Shown: positions 19,917 through 29,953, counted from the first letter of the stretch. The stretch is DNA of 64,000 nucleotides from Cherax quadricarinatus (GCF_038502225.1 NC_091325.1:34756503-34820502); one strand, 5' to 3'. The notes: a model not told the origin generated them from the letters alone. Numbers and translations are program-made.

Positions 19917-20130
19917 GATGATCAAGTGCTTAAAAAAACTGCCTCTAGACGCGACAGAACTGAAGACAAGTTTTAGATTTCTGGCTGCCAGCTTTAAAAG
20001 GCCTAGCAGTGCTGTATAGCCCTTGTGGTTTAGTGCTTCTTTTTTATTATAATAATTTAAAAGTGCTAGTTGTAGTGACGGTGAGAGATGATGGTGATAT
20101 TGGTCGTCTGGCTGGAGTAAATAACATCAG

Positions 20131-20156
20131 TAAGTTTATTCAGGTATACACAAATA

Positions 20157-20193
<37 letters not shown>

Positions 20194-20260
20194 ATTAAAA
20201 AGAAGCGCTAAACCACAAGGGCTATACAGCTCTGACACAAATACATAGATTATCATAGGA
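20131..20260 (-). repeat. Short dispersed repeat ending ATACCTGAATAAACTTACT, split by an insert
   Basis: Read on the minus strand, this ends TATTTGTGTATACCTGAATA, AACTTAC. The same sequence is present in plus orientation at 20641-20705. The minus copy is split at 20160-20234 by a 75-bp insert. It looks like the 3' end of a retroposon (AATAAA near the end, ACTT repeats in the plus copy); family not identified. Confidence 0.6.
20160..20234 (-). mobile_element. 75-bp SINE/LINE 3'-tail copy with 12-bp target-site duplication
   Basis: On the minus strand the insert reads GCTGTATAGCCCTTGTGGTT, TAGCGCTTCTTTTTAATTAT and an AAT repeat, the same tail as SINE copy B and the RNase H LINE at 61590. It is bordered by perfect direct repeats ACACAAATACAT at 20148-20159 and 20235-20246. 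This is a very short, 5'-truncated retroposition event. Confidence 0.85.
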
Positions 20261-20406
20261 CTTCTGCGTCAGCCTTCGTCAGGTGTGAACGTCTCTCTCT
20301 TCCCAGAGTATCAGTGACAAATGTTGTGTTAACCCGGGAGGCAGGGTTCAATACGGTGTAAGGTGTCAGTGGCCCTACAACCCAACAACAACAACACGCT
20401 GTCAAC
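20261..20406. other. Short stretch with nothing recognised
   Basis: About 145 bp between the repeat fragment and the second 15-bp array. No frame, RNA or repeat is recognised. Confidence 0.4.
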
Positions 20407-20534
20407 ACATGTACTTGTAGTACATCATGTACTCGTAGTACATGTACTTGTAGTACATCAGGTTCTCGTAGTACATGTACTTGTACATGTACTCGTAGTA
20501 CATGTACTCGTAGTACATGTGCTTGTAGTACATG
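20407..20534. repeat. 15-bp palindromic minisatellite, array 2 (short)
   Basis: Nine or so units of the AGTACATGTACT palindrome plus YGT, with several slips such as TACATCATGTACTCG. It is followed by CACAAATAACCCGCACATAA, a flank that recurs inverted beside array 3. Confidence 0.9.
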
Positions 20535-20699
20535 AACTATACACAAATAACCCGCACATAAAAGAGAGAAGCTTACGACCCCAATGGAAATAGTTCACTC
20601 AGTTTGACTTTTTTGGGTTATCCCAGGTTCTCTACACATATGCTGCTATGTATGATAATTCTATGTAACTGTATTTGTGTATACCTGAATAAACTTACT

Positions 20700-20774
20700 T
20701 ACGACGACGTTTCGGTCCGAATTCGACCATTTACAAAGTCACACTAACCAGAAATGGAGCAGGACGGCTATATA
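20700..20774 (+). repeat. Inverted-repeat arm, left (partner at 21834-21912)
   Basis: ACGACGACGTTTCGGTCCGA ... CAGAAATGGAGCAGGACGGC appears here, and its reverse complement lies at 21834-21912 with a few substitutions. The adjoining CGCACATAAAAGAGAGAAGC is at 20551-20570 on this side and inverted at 21905-21930 on the other. The two arms face each other around a LINE fragment. Confidence 0.8.
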
Positions 20775-21741
20775 TTACCTGGAGTTTACTTGGAGAGTGT
20801 TCCGGGGGTCAACGCCCCCGCGGCCCGGTCTGTGACCAGGCCTCCTGGTGGATCAGAGCCTGATCAACCAGGCTGTTGTTGCTGGCTGCACGCAAACCAA
20901 CGTACGAGCCACAGCCCGGCTGGTCAGGAACCGACTTTAGGTGCTTGTCCAGTGCCAGCTTGAAGACTGCCAGGGGTCTGTTGGTAATCCCCCTTATGTA
21001 TGCTGGGAGGCAGTTGAACAGTCTCGGGCCCCTGCCACTTATTGTATGGTCTCTTAACGTGCTAGTGACACCCCTACTTTTCATTGGGGGATGTTGCATC
21101 GTCTGCCAAGTCTTTTGCTTTCGTAGTGAGTGATTTTCGTGTGCAAGTTCGGTACTAGTCCCTCTAGGATTTTCCAGGTGTATATAATCATGTATCTCTC
21201 CCGCCTGCGTTCCAGGGAATACAGTTTAAGAACCTCAAGCGCTCCCAGTAATTGAGGTGTTTTATCTCCGTTATGCGCGCCGTGAAGGTTCTCTGTACAT
21301 TTTCTAGGTCAGCAATTTCACCTGCCTTGAAAGGTGCTGTTAGTGTGCAGCAATATTCCAGCCTAGATAGAACAAGTGACCTGAAGAGTGTCATCATAGG
21401 CTTGGCATCCCTAGTTTTGAAGGTTCTCATTATCCATCCTGTCATTTTTCTAGCAGATGCGATTGATACAATGTTATGGTCCTTGAAGGTGAGATCCTCC
21501 GACATGATCACTCCCAGGTCTTTGACGTTGGTGTTTCGCTCTATTTTGTGGTCAGAATTTTTTTTGTACTATGATGAAGATTTAATTTCCTCGTGTTTAC
21601 CATATCTGAGTAATTGAAATTTCTCATCGTTGAACTTCATATTGTTTCCTGCAGCCCACTGAAAGATTTGGTTGATGTCCGCCTGGAGCCTTGCAGTGTC
21701 TGCAATGGAAGACACTGTCATGCAGATTCGGGTGTCATCTA
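20775..21741 (-). mobile_element. 5'-truncated copy of the CR1-like LINE
   Basis: Colinear with the 3' kilobase of the element at 22697-28207, with scattered substitutions and one-base indels. It begins at the shared 3' end (plus strand TTACCTGGAGTTTACTTGGA) and stops abruptly at about 21741, just before the FADD-coding region. The frame is broken near 21100 and 21230. On the minus strand SRLEYCCTLTAPFKAGEIAD and ISGRGPRLFNCLPAYIRGIT remain readable. Confidence 0.85.
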
Positions 21742-21833
21742 CATGAAGGCAGGAAGAGGTGGTTGTAGTAGTAGTATTATATTATATACCATTCTTGTAC
21801 TACTACTACTACTACCACCACCATCTCTTCCTA
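21742..21833. repeat. Low-complexity GTA/TAC trinucleotide patch
   Basis: Two short trinucleotide runs (GTAGTAGTAG and TACTACTACTACTACC) of opposite sense, able to pair with one another. They sit between the truncated LINE and the right inverted-repeat arm. Confidence 0.6.
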
Positions 21834-21930
21834 TATATAGCCGTCCTGCTCCATTTCTGGTTAGTGTGACTTTGTAAGTGGTCCAAGTTGGACCTAAACG
21901 TCGTCGTAAGCTTCTCTCTTTTATGTGCGG
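21834..21930 (-). repeat. Inverted-repeat arm, right (partner at 20551-20774)
   Basis: Reverse complement of the left arm: TATATAGCCGTCCTGCTCCA through CGTCGTAAGCTTCTCTCTTT and TATGTGCGGGTTATTTGTGT. It is contiguous here but split by other repeats on the left side. Confidence 0.8.
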
Positions 21931-21979
21931 GTTATTTGTGTATCGTTCCAGTCACGGTATTGTGTCTTTTTTATTATTT

Positions 21980-22517
21980 AGTACATATACTCGTAGTACA
22001 TGTACTTGTAGTACATGTACTCGTAGTACATGTGCTTGTAGTACATGTACTTGTAGTACATGTACTCGTAGTACATGTACTCGTAGTACATGTACTCGTA
22101 GTACATGTACTTGTAGTACATGTACTTGTAGTACATGTACTCGTGGTACATGTACTCGTGGTACATATACTCGTAGTGCATGTACTCGTAGTACATGTAC
22201 TCGAAGTACATGTACTTGTAGTACATGTACTCGTAGTTCATGTACTCGTAGTGCTTGTACTTGTAGTACATGTACTCGTAGTACATGTACTCGTAGTACA
22301 TGTACTTGTAGTACATGTACTTGTAGTACATGTACTCTTAGTACATGTAATCGTAGTAGATGTACTTGTACATGTACTTGTAGTACATGTACTTGTAGTA
22401 CATGTACTCGTAGTACATGTACTCGTAGTACATGTACTTGTAGTACATGCACTCGTAGTACGTGTACTTGTAGTACATGTACTTGTAGTACCTGTACTTG
22501 TAGTACATGTAGTACAT
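21980..22517. repeat. 15-bp palindromic minisatellite, array 3 (about 36 copies)
   Basis: Same AGTACATGTACT-plus-YGT unit as arrays 1 and 2. Several units carry single changes that break the palindrome (for example TCATGTACTC, TAATCGTAGTAGATG). It runs into the same right flank as array 1. Confidence 0.95.
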
Positions 22518-22696
22518 AGCTGACATCAAAGACATACTACTATATAGAAAGTTCCTTGTTATGCAGATCATTTCCTGCAAATTTTGTGAATTTTGTCCCA
22601 GTCCACTAACACCCAGGATGCCACCCACACCAGTCCACTAACACCCAGGATGCCACCCACACCGGTCCACTAACACCCAGGATGCCACCCACACCA
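22518..22696 (+). repeat. Shared flank plus 32-bp repeat (3 copies)
   Basis: Nearly identical to 9150-9330, but only three copies of the 32-bp unit remain before the CR1-like LINE begins. Confidence 0.9.
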
Positions 22697-22709
22697 ATTT
22701 ACCTGGAGT

Positions 22710-25700
22710 TTACCTGGAGAGAGTTCCGGGGGTCAACTCCCCCGCGGGGTCGGTCTGTGACCAGGCCTCCTGGTGGATCAGAGCCTGATCAACCAGGCTG
22801 TTGCTGCTGACTGCACGCAAACCAACGTACGAGCCACAGCCCGGCTGGTCAGGAACCGACTTTAGGTGCTTGTCCAGTGCCAGCTTGAAGACTGCCAGGG
22901 GTCTGTTGGTAATCCCCCTTATGTATGCTGGGAGGCAGTTGAACAGTCTCGGGCCCCTGACACTTATTGTATGGTCTCTTAACGTGCTAGTGACACCTCT
23001 GCTTTTCATTGGGGGGATGTTGCATCGTCTGCCAAGTCTTTTGCTTTCGTAGTGAGTGATTTTCGTGTGCAAGTTCGGTACTAATCCCTCTATGATTTTC
23101 CAGGTGTATATAATCATGTATCTCTCCCGCCTGAGTTCCAGGGAATACAGGTTTAGGAACCTCAAGCGCTCCCAGTAATTGAGGTGTTTTATCTCCGTTA
23201 TGCGCCCCGTGAAGGTTCTCTGTACATTTTCTAGGTCAGCAATTTCACCTGCCTTGAAAGGTGCTGTTAGTGTGCAGCAATATTCCAGCCTAGATAGAAC
23301 AAGTGACCTGAAGAGTGTCATCATGGGCTTGGCCTCCCTAGTTTTGAAGGTTCTCATTATCCATCCTGTCATTTTTCTAGCAGATGCGATTGATACAATC
23401 TTATGGTCCTTGAAGGTGAGATCCTCCGACATGATCACTCCCAGGTCTTTGACGTTGGTGTTTCGCTCTAATTTGTGGCCAGAATTTGTTTTGTACTCTG
23501 ATGAAGATTTAATTTCCTCGTGTTTACCATATCTGAGTAATTGAAATTTCTCATCGTTGAACTTCATACTGTTTTCTGCAGCCCACTGAAAGATTTGGTT
23601 GATGTCCGCCTGGAGCCTTGCAGTGTCTGCAATGGAAGACACTGTCATGCAGATTAGGGTGTCATCTGCAAAGGAAGACACGGTGCTGTGGCTGACATCC
23701 TTGTCTATGTAGGATATAAGGATGAGGAACAAGATGGGAGCGAGCACTGTGCCTTGTGGAACAGAGCTTTTCACCGTAGCTGCCTCGGACTTTACTCTGT
23801 TGACGACTACTCTCTGTGTTCTGTTAGTGAGGAAATTATAGATCCCTCGACCGACTTTTCCTGTTATTCCTTTAGCACGCATTTTGTGCGCTATTACGCC
23901 ATGGTCACACTTGTCGAAGGCTTTTGCAAAGTCTGTATATATTGCATCTGCATTCTTTTTGTCTTCTAGTGCATTTAGGACCTTGTCGTAGTGATCCAAT
24001 AGTTGAGACAGACAGGAGCGACCTGTTCTAAACCCATGTTGCCCTGGGTTGTGTAACTGATGGGTTTCTAGATGGGTGGTGATCTTGCTTCTTAGGACCC
24101 TTTCAAAGATTTTTATGATATGGGATGTTAGTGCTATTGGTCTGTAGTTCTTTGCTGTTGCTTTACTGCCCCCTTTGTGGAGTGGGGCTATGTCTGTTGT
24201 TTTTAGTAACTGTGGGACGACCCCCGTGTCCATGCTCCCTCTCCATAGGATGGAAAAGGCTCGTGATAGGGGCTTCTTGCAGTTCTTGATGAACACGGAG
24301 TTCCATGAGTCTGGCCCTGGGGCAGAGTGCATGGGCATGTCATTTATCGCCTGTTCGAAGTCATTTGGCGTCAGGATAACATCGGATAGGCTTGTGTTAC
24401 CCAAATTTTGTGGCTCTCTCATAAAAAATTCATTTTGATCTTCGACTCTGTCTGGTTAGCGGCTTGCTAAAAACTGAGTCATATTGGGACTTGAGTAGCT
24501 CACTCATTTCCTTGCTGTCATCTGTGTAGGACCCATCTTGTTTAAGTAGGGGCCCAATACTGGACGTTGTTCTCGACTTTGATTTGGCATAGGAGAAGAA
24601 ATACTTTGGGTTTCTTTCGATTTCATTTATGGCTTTTAGTTCTTCCCGCGATTCCTGACTCCTATAAGATTCCTTTAGCTTAAGCTCGATGCTTGCTATT
24701 TCTCTGACCAGTGTCTCCCTACGCATTTCAGATATATTGATCTCTTTTAGCCGCTCTGTTATTCTTTTCTGTCGCCTGTAAAGGGAGCGCCTGTCTCTTT
24801 CTATTTTACATCTACTCCTTTTTCTTAGAGGAATAAGCCTTGTGCATACATCGAGTGCCACCAAGTTAATCTGTTCTAGGCATAAGTTGGGGTCTGTGTT
24901 GCTTAGTATATCTTCCCAGCTTATATCGGTTAGGACTTGGTTTACTTGGTCCCACTTTATGTTTTTGTTATTGAAGTTGAATTTGGTGAATGCTCCCTCG
25001 TGACTAGTCTCATTATGTCGATCTGGGGCTCCTCGCATACATGTCTGAACCTCAATTATGTTGTGATCTGAGTATATTGTTTTTGATATGGTGACATTTC
25101 TTATCAGATCATCATTGTTAGTGAAGATGAGGTGTAGTGTATTCTCCAGTGTAGTAGGCTCTATTGTTTGCTGGTTTAAATTGAATTTTGTGCAGAGATA
25201 AGGGTAGATTCAGGGTTCCCGCGCGCGGAGCAAAAAGAAATCGAAAATATATGAAAAATGAGTTATTGTTACCAAAAAATAGCTGAACTTTCTGGCTACA
25301 CGCTGGTATAATTATTATCCTTGTACGATGTTTCTAAAAGGAATTACAGCCATTTATAACAGGCATGGTGACAGCGCTGACGCAACATATTGCGTAAGAA
25401 GCGCTGACTCAGCTTTGTTGACGTTTTTGTTACGTTTTTCCCCGTGTTATTTTTATCGTTTTCGTATATCTTTGTGTAAAATATAATACAAATTCACCAT
25501 CTGAGATCATTCCCGAGCGGGCGGAGCTAATATGGTCACGGCACCAATCGGGAACCCCTGGCAATAGTGCACAAAATGGCCGACACCTCCAGCCAACAAA
25601 ATATTCCATACCCACGCTAATATCAATTATAAGGCTTATTTATCTATCACAATTGATCTATTATGATATAATGCAATATAATAATAGCATATAAACATAA

Positions 25701-27071
25701 AAAGTACACCTTAAAAAATATATATATAGCATAATATGACGCCCCAAGGAAAAAATTTCTATCGATATTTCCCCTGAGGTGAAGAAAGGGTCCGACCTCT
25801 CTCATCAGTGATGAGAGAAAACGGATTTACAATGGTTAACTGTAATAAACACTCGTAGGTCACGCAAAAAGTGTAAAATAAAGCGAATTTTTCGGGGAAA
25901 AAAATTATTTCCCGGGCAGCGGGCGTGCCGCGCGCTTCGGCCTATATCTCGAAAGTAAGTTATTTACCTATTTAGGGGAAGATCACCTTTATTTATGATT
26001 GAATTGACTTGATTTTCACAACAAACATAGGAGAATGATTGCTTTACGACGTAGCGGTCGTGTTTCTGAACTATCGAAAATATTTTTAGATTTATGTGGA
26101 CAACAAGGCCGACATCTTCCAATATATCAAAAAAGTTATGAAACTTTATTTCTTTTTAGCATGAAGATAAGGTTTATTTTAGAATTCAAATCGACATTTG
26201 AGGGAATTAGAGGTGTTCTATCGGCAGCAAGTGTCAAAACCACTTTTCCAAGTACCACTGAGAAAATGTCCCCTGCCAAATGTAATTTTTCGTAAATTTT
26301 GCATATTTCATTTCCTTTTTGGCCGATATGATTGAAACTTCAGCACAGGATACTCGATATAACCTTCTAATAGTACACCAAAAATGAACATAATCGGTTC
26401 ATAAAAAAAATGTCGTTAAAATGCGGACCGCTTCCGCTCGCGTGAGTGTGAGTTTTCATCAGAGCTGCCTCCTGGTGTTATTACTGCAACAATATTATTT
26501 GCTATATTCCTCCATTTTAGGTGCCTTAAGTTGAAATCCCCCAGGAGCAAGATGTTGGGTGCAGGAGCTGGAAGATTTTCTAGACAGTGGTAAATTTTTA
26601 ACAGCTGTTCCTGGAATTGCTGGGATGTTGCATCCGGAGGCTTGTAGACTACCACAATGACTAGGTTTTGGTTCTCGACCTTTATTGCTAAAACTTCCAC
26701 TACGTCATTTGAGGCATTAAGCAGTTCTGTGCAAACAAGTGACTCTGCAATGTACAGGCCATCCCCCCCCTCTTTTGCCTGTTCACTCTGTCACATCTGT
26801 ATAGGTTGTAACCTGGGATCCATATTTCGTTGTCCAAGTGATCCTTTATGTGGGTCTCAGTGAAAGCCGCGAACATTGCCTTTACCTCTGCAAGCAGTCC
26901 ACGGATGAAAGGTATTTTGTTGTTTGTTGCTGGCTTTAGACCCTGTATATTTGCAAAGAAGAATGTCATCGGACTGGTGCTATTGTTGGTACTGTGGGGG
27001 GGGGATTTTTTTTCCGGCATTAGTATCTGTATCTGTTGGTTTGGAGTGGAGGCCATCGACTGTGGTTCCAC
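22710..27071 (-). pseudogene. CR1-like ORF2: endonuclease and reverse transcriptase, broken
   Basis: Starts MEPQSMASTPNQ at 27071, overlapping ORF1 by about 50 bp. The endonuclease shows FFFANIQGLKP, FTETHIKD, VVYKPPDA and LLGDFNLRHLKW. The frame slips at an 8-base C/G run (26763-26770), resuming as GLYIAESLVCTELLN and VEVLAIKVENQNL. A 1.2-kb insert (25217-26440) splits the end of the domain, which continues as LENTLHLIFTNNDDLI and YSDHNIIEV. A basic linker follows (RKRSRCKIERDRRSLYRRQK). One base is gained or lost near 24450, then the RT reads APGPDSWN, NYRPIALTSHI, YTDFAKAFDKCDHG, SVPQGTVLAPILFL and FADDT (23661-23672), and a long CR1-type C-terminus (RGPRLFNCLPAYIRGIT) to the stop at 22710. 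All hallmark motifs survive, so decay is recent or partly artefactual. Confidence 0.85.
25217..26440. mobile_element. Unclassified 1.2-kb insert in the LINE endonuclease
   Basis: The LINE coding frame stops matching at about 26440 and resumes at about 25216. The insert is AT-rich inside with GC-rich ends (GTTCCCGCGCGCGGAGC on the left, CGCTTCCGCTCGCG on the right) that look loosely like imperfect inverted ends. A TTCA direct repeat borders it on both sides (25212-25215 and about 26441-26445). It has no recognisable protein; an 86-codon frame at 26035-26295 and a 61-codon minus frame at 25430-25615 match nothing I know. A non-autonomous DNA transposon is the best guess. Confidence 0.45.
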
Positions 27072-28207
27072 TCCAGGAATGACTGGATTTGGTGTACGAT
27101 TTCTGCCATTTCCTGCCAGTTTTTTTTCCTTCCTGGCACTAAAAAACCTCTCCCTCTTGAGTGGCTGTGGCTACCCAGGTTTTCCCATGGCCTGGATGTT
27201 TTGTATCTTTTTGTCCCCTTTAGATGGTGTGCCTGGCAATTTAAGTTATAGCACAGTCTTTCCTGTACTGAAAAGGTACACAGTTCAGGGTGAAAAAGCT
27301 TGCAGGAAGGGAGTTTTCATTTTCCTGTTGTCATATGGGCATGGCATTTTCTAGGGTGGTCATAGTTGCACGTCCCGTCTGTTTTTCCAGATTTCCCATG
27401 CCTGCAGATACCAAGTGCATAGTATGTGCACAGGCTTGGTTTCCGTTTGCCTTGGGTTTCTGTGACTGTATTTCCTGTTGGTGCATGTTCCCCTGTCTTA
27501 TTCCTATCCTCCCTAGCACCAACAATGGAGCTCCCACCAGTTGTTTTTGGTAATATATCCTCACTATTGCTAGTGGAGTCCTCTTGTTTGCTATTTCCTG
27601 TGGTATTTCTAGTTTGCAATATTGGTTTTATCTTATCTTTGACTACACTTGTTTCCCTACTATGGCTCCTGTCCCCTATGAGGTCATTTATATGTATTCC
27701 TTCCCGCGTATAATTCCCGACTACCTGGACAAAATCTCCAGCTTCACCATTACTGTCTCCCAGGACAGCACCTCCTGCTTCACCATTACTTTCTCCCAGG
27801 ACAGCACCTCCAGCTTCACCATTACTGTCTCCCAGGGCAGCACTATCAGCCTCACATTTACTGACTACTGGGACATCACCTCCAGCCTTACAGTTTCTGA
27901 CTACATGGCCAGTATCAAGGGCAGTACCATTCAGCCCAGACTTTTTATGTTCCCATCTGTTGTAGAAAGCTTCCAGGTTTTCTATGAAAGCAGCTTTGAT
28001 GTTATCCTCTTTTAATACCCTTGTGATTTTAATCCACAGATTTATCTCATTTGGGCATACCGAAAAACACTTCCCTGTTTTAATACTGCTTGTAGATAGT
28101 TCTTGGATATCTGCACAAGGGGCGTGACACCAATTTCCACAAAAATGACAATTTATCCATGTGGAAGCCCGTTTGTTTGATTGGCCGCAGACTACACAGG
28201 GTTTCAT
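27020..28207 (-). pseudogene. CR1-like ORF1: PHD-type finger plus CCCH fingers, one in-frame stop
   Basis: The protein begins MKPCVVCGQSNKRASTWINC and continues with HFCGNWCHAPC, a C4HC3-like PHD finger at residues 4-40. A middle region has a 14- to 16-residue unit repeated three times (GDSNGEAGGAVLGESNGEAG, residues about 120-165). The C-terminal part carries CCCH-type fingers: CTYYALGICRHG...CNYDH, then a cysteine/histidine-rich pair ending LCYNLNCQAHH. A TGA at 27317-27319 interrupts between the fingers, at a position where a cysteine codon (TGC) would complete the pattern, and the frame stays open afterwards to 27020. ORF1 proteins of this type bind element RNA; the PHD-like finger may contact chromatin. 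The stop looks like a single substitution. Confidence 0.75.
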
Positions 28208-29801
28208 AATGATTTGAATGATTGATTTACTGTAATTCTACTAGCAACCTCTTGAATATTCTATTAATAACCTCCTTAAATGAAGCACTAGCTATTTGTA
28301 TTTCTATTTCTAACTGTACTTGTATATTGGACAGCTTACCGTGTACGTTCCTGATTTATATTTATTGTTTGTGTTTGATAAGGGCGCCTACAACCCCATC
28401 CATTTACAGTCTGCTTTATTGTTCAACGAATCCGTTTGAAACCAGTCAAGGGTTCGGACCAGTCAAGGGTTCAGACCAGTCGAGGGTTCGGACTAGTCGA
28501 TCTGATCTGATCAGTGGGTCACTTATTTAAAACATACTGGTCGGTGATTTGGGCTAACACATGAAGGATCTACTTGAAATTATCTACCCGAGTAATATGT
28601 GATTTGATTGATACAAAAGTATAACTTGCGTGTTGAAGAACCGGTGACTGCTGGCAGCTCCTACAGTGACGAACGGTCGAGCCTCAACCCTTGTTTATCA
28701 ATCGCTGTATCTAGCTGTTCTAGTTTTTTTTTCGTCTCCACCACAATAAATGCTGTATTATCACTATAGTTGACTGGTGGAAATTTTGGAGGAAGGACGC
28801 TTTTTCTGTAGTAATAATTGCTTCTCGTTGTGTATATTGCGACCGCTGGTAACTACAGGTTATATGAAATTCACAGTAACGTCTGGTATTTCAAGAAAAA
28901 GAAACTAATGAAAGTCACTCCACTCCACTAAGTACCATTATAATACTGGTTAGTTGCTACTACAACACTGTATTCTGCTATTCACTGGTATCACTAGATT
29001 ATATGCGAGTACACTAGCAGGCCAGGAAGATTATATGCGAGTACACTAGCAGGCCAGGAAGATTATTAAAAACAGCTGACCTGTGGTAAGTTTCTGGCGA
29101 CTTCTGGCACCTGCCTCTATAGGCTTATCACTTCATTTACAAATTCACCTGTTTTCAAATGACACTTTAGCCTTTATCATCTATATACTAGGGAGCCACT
29201 GTAGTATACACTATACACTGTGTATACACAATGTTATCAGGGAGACTTTCTTTCCTCTGACAAAGAAAAGTTCTATTATTATTATTTTGCACACGGCACA
29301 CGGGCCTATGATTCCCCTCTGGCAGTAAACTCTGCTAGGTGGTGCACACTAATTCTCCTTTTTTGACTCCGTATATAATGTTTTCCGCCCAAGATTGGTT
29401 CCAGGCGCTAGAGGGATATATCGTATAGGATTGATGGCACAAATTAAAGTTCTAGCACGTAAGAGCGACCGTGAAAACACGAGAAAACCCGGAGCACAAC
29501 GAGGCACGCTGACACGCTGACAATTCTATGTTCAAACTGAGTTCTGGAGCCTTTCCAGAGCTCAATTTGAATAGGGTCTTGGAATGTTAAAAGATTAATA
29601 GACAGCAAAATGTCACTGCATGTTGGGAAAACTGAAGAAATTCTACTTAAGTTAAAAAAAAAAATGAAACATGAAAGTATAAATTTTTCTTAACTTGTAT
29701 CTTTTATTTCTTATTATAGAAGACTGCATTTCTTCAAATGTTTTTAAAAGAAAGGAAAGCTGCAACAGAAACATTACTTGAACATGGATGAATCAACTTA
29801 C
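28208..29801. other. Non-coding stretch, possibly LINE 5' UTR then host intron
   Basis: No gene is recognised. It holds a 17-bp repeat (GACCAGTCAAGGGTTCG, about four diverged copies, 28436-28502), a 32-bp direct duplication (28997-29060, unit starting GATTATATGCGAGTACACTA) and an 18-bp imperfect hairpin at 29531-29571. The part adjoining 28207 is plausibly the LINE 5' UTR. The AT-rich part from about 29580 looks like intron flanking the exon at 29802. Confidence 0.4.
29531..29571. other. Imperfect 18-bp hairpin
   Basis: Arms 29531-29548 (TTCAAACTGAGTTCTGGA) and 29554-29571 (TCCAGAGCTCAATTTGAA) pair with two mismatches, one of them a G-U wobble in RNA, around a 5-base loop. It may be the fold-back end of a small transposon or of the LINE 5' region. 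Confidence 0.8.
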
Positions 29802-29953
29802 CTCTTCTAAAGTATTCAAATCATAACGTGAGACAATAGAAATAAAGAGTGAGTTGTGGTCTGCTTCCAATATATTCAACTCATTTATCATCTTCCTTAG
29901 AAGGTGAGGTTTCACACACAGAAAGATCATGTCACTCTGTTTCATAACTTTAC
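29802..29953 (-). CDS. Single internal exon, pyrroline-5-carboxylate reductase-like
   Basis: A 152-bp exon is bounded by canonical signals on the minus strand: acceptor CTCACTTTCCACAG before 29953, with a plausible branch point (CTAAT) upstream, and donor GTAAGTTGATT after 29802. It is open throughout (2 bases completing a codon, then 50 codons). KVMKQSDMIFLCVKPHLLRK followed by NSLFISIVS and LNTLEE matches the end of the NADP-binding domain in P5C reductases (the SDV-x-FLAVKPH signature), the enzymes making proline from pyrroline-5-carboxylate. The usual glycine after SLFISIVS is replaced by SRYD, so a diverged paralogue is possible. No neighbouring exon is found: upstream exons would lie beyond the satellite, downstream ones beyond the LINE. 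It may be a live exon in a very long gene or an orphan. Confidence 0.6.

Larger units (their letters stand above)
18573..20056 (+). repeat. Composite repeat, copy B (SINE with complete LINE-type tail)
   Basis: Order as in copy A: lead sequence, 41-bp repeats (18690-18855), tRNA-like head (18922-18988), 29-bp minisatellite with 4 units (19152-19267), SINE body, and a full tail GCTGTATAGCCCTTGTGGTT through ATTATAATAATTT (20011-20056). The B box carries one change (GGTTTGATCCC). A 625-bp LINE fragment interrupts it at 19292-19916. Confidence 0.85.
22697..28207 (-). mobile_element. CR1-like LINE, near-complete, with a 1.2-kb insert
   Basis: Minus-strand element: ORF1 with zinc fingers (28207 to 27020), then ORF2 with endonuclease and RT (27071 to 22710), then a very short 3' end whose last bases repeat CTCCAGGTAAA, the short tandem 3' terminus seen in CR1/L2-type elements. 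The coding region is broken by one in-frame stop, at least two frameshifts and a 1.2-kb insertion, so this copy is dead. The 5' UTR may extend beyond 28207 towards 29600 but I cannot fix its edge. Confidence 0.85.

Noticed and set aside
26035..26295. 86-codon frame in the 1.2-kb insert as a gene
   Set aside because: No recognisable motif, AT-rich context, and too short to support without homologues.
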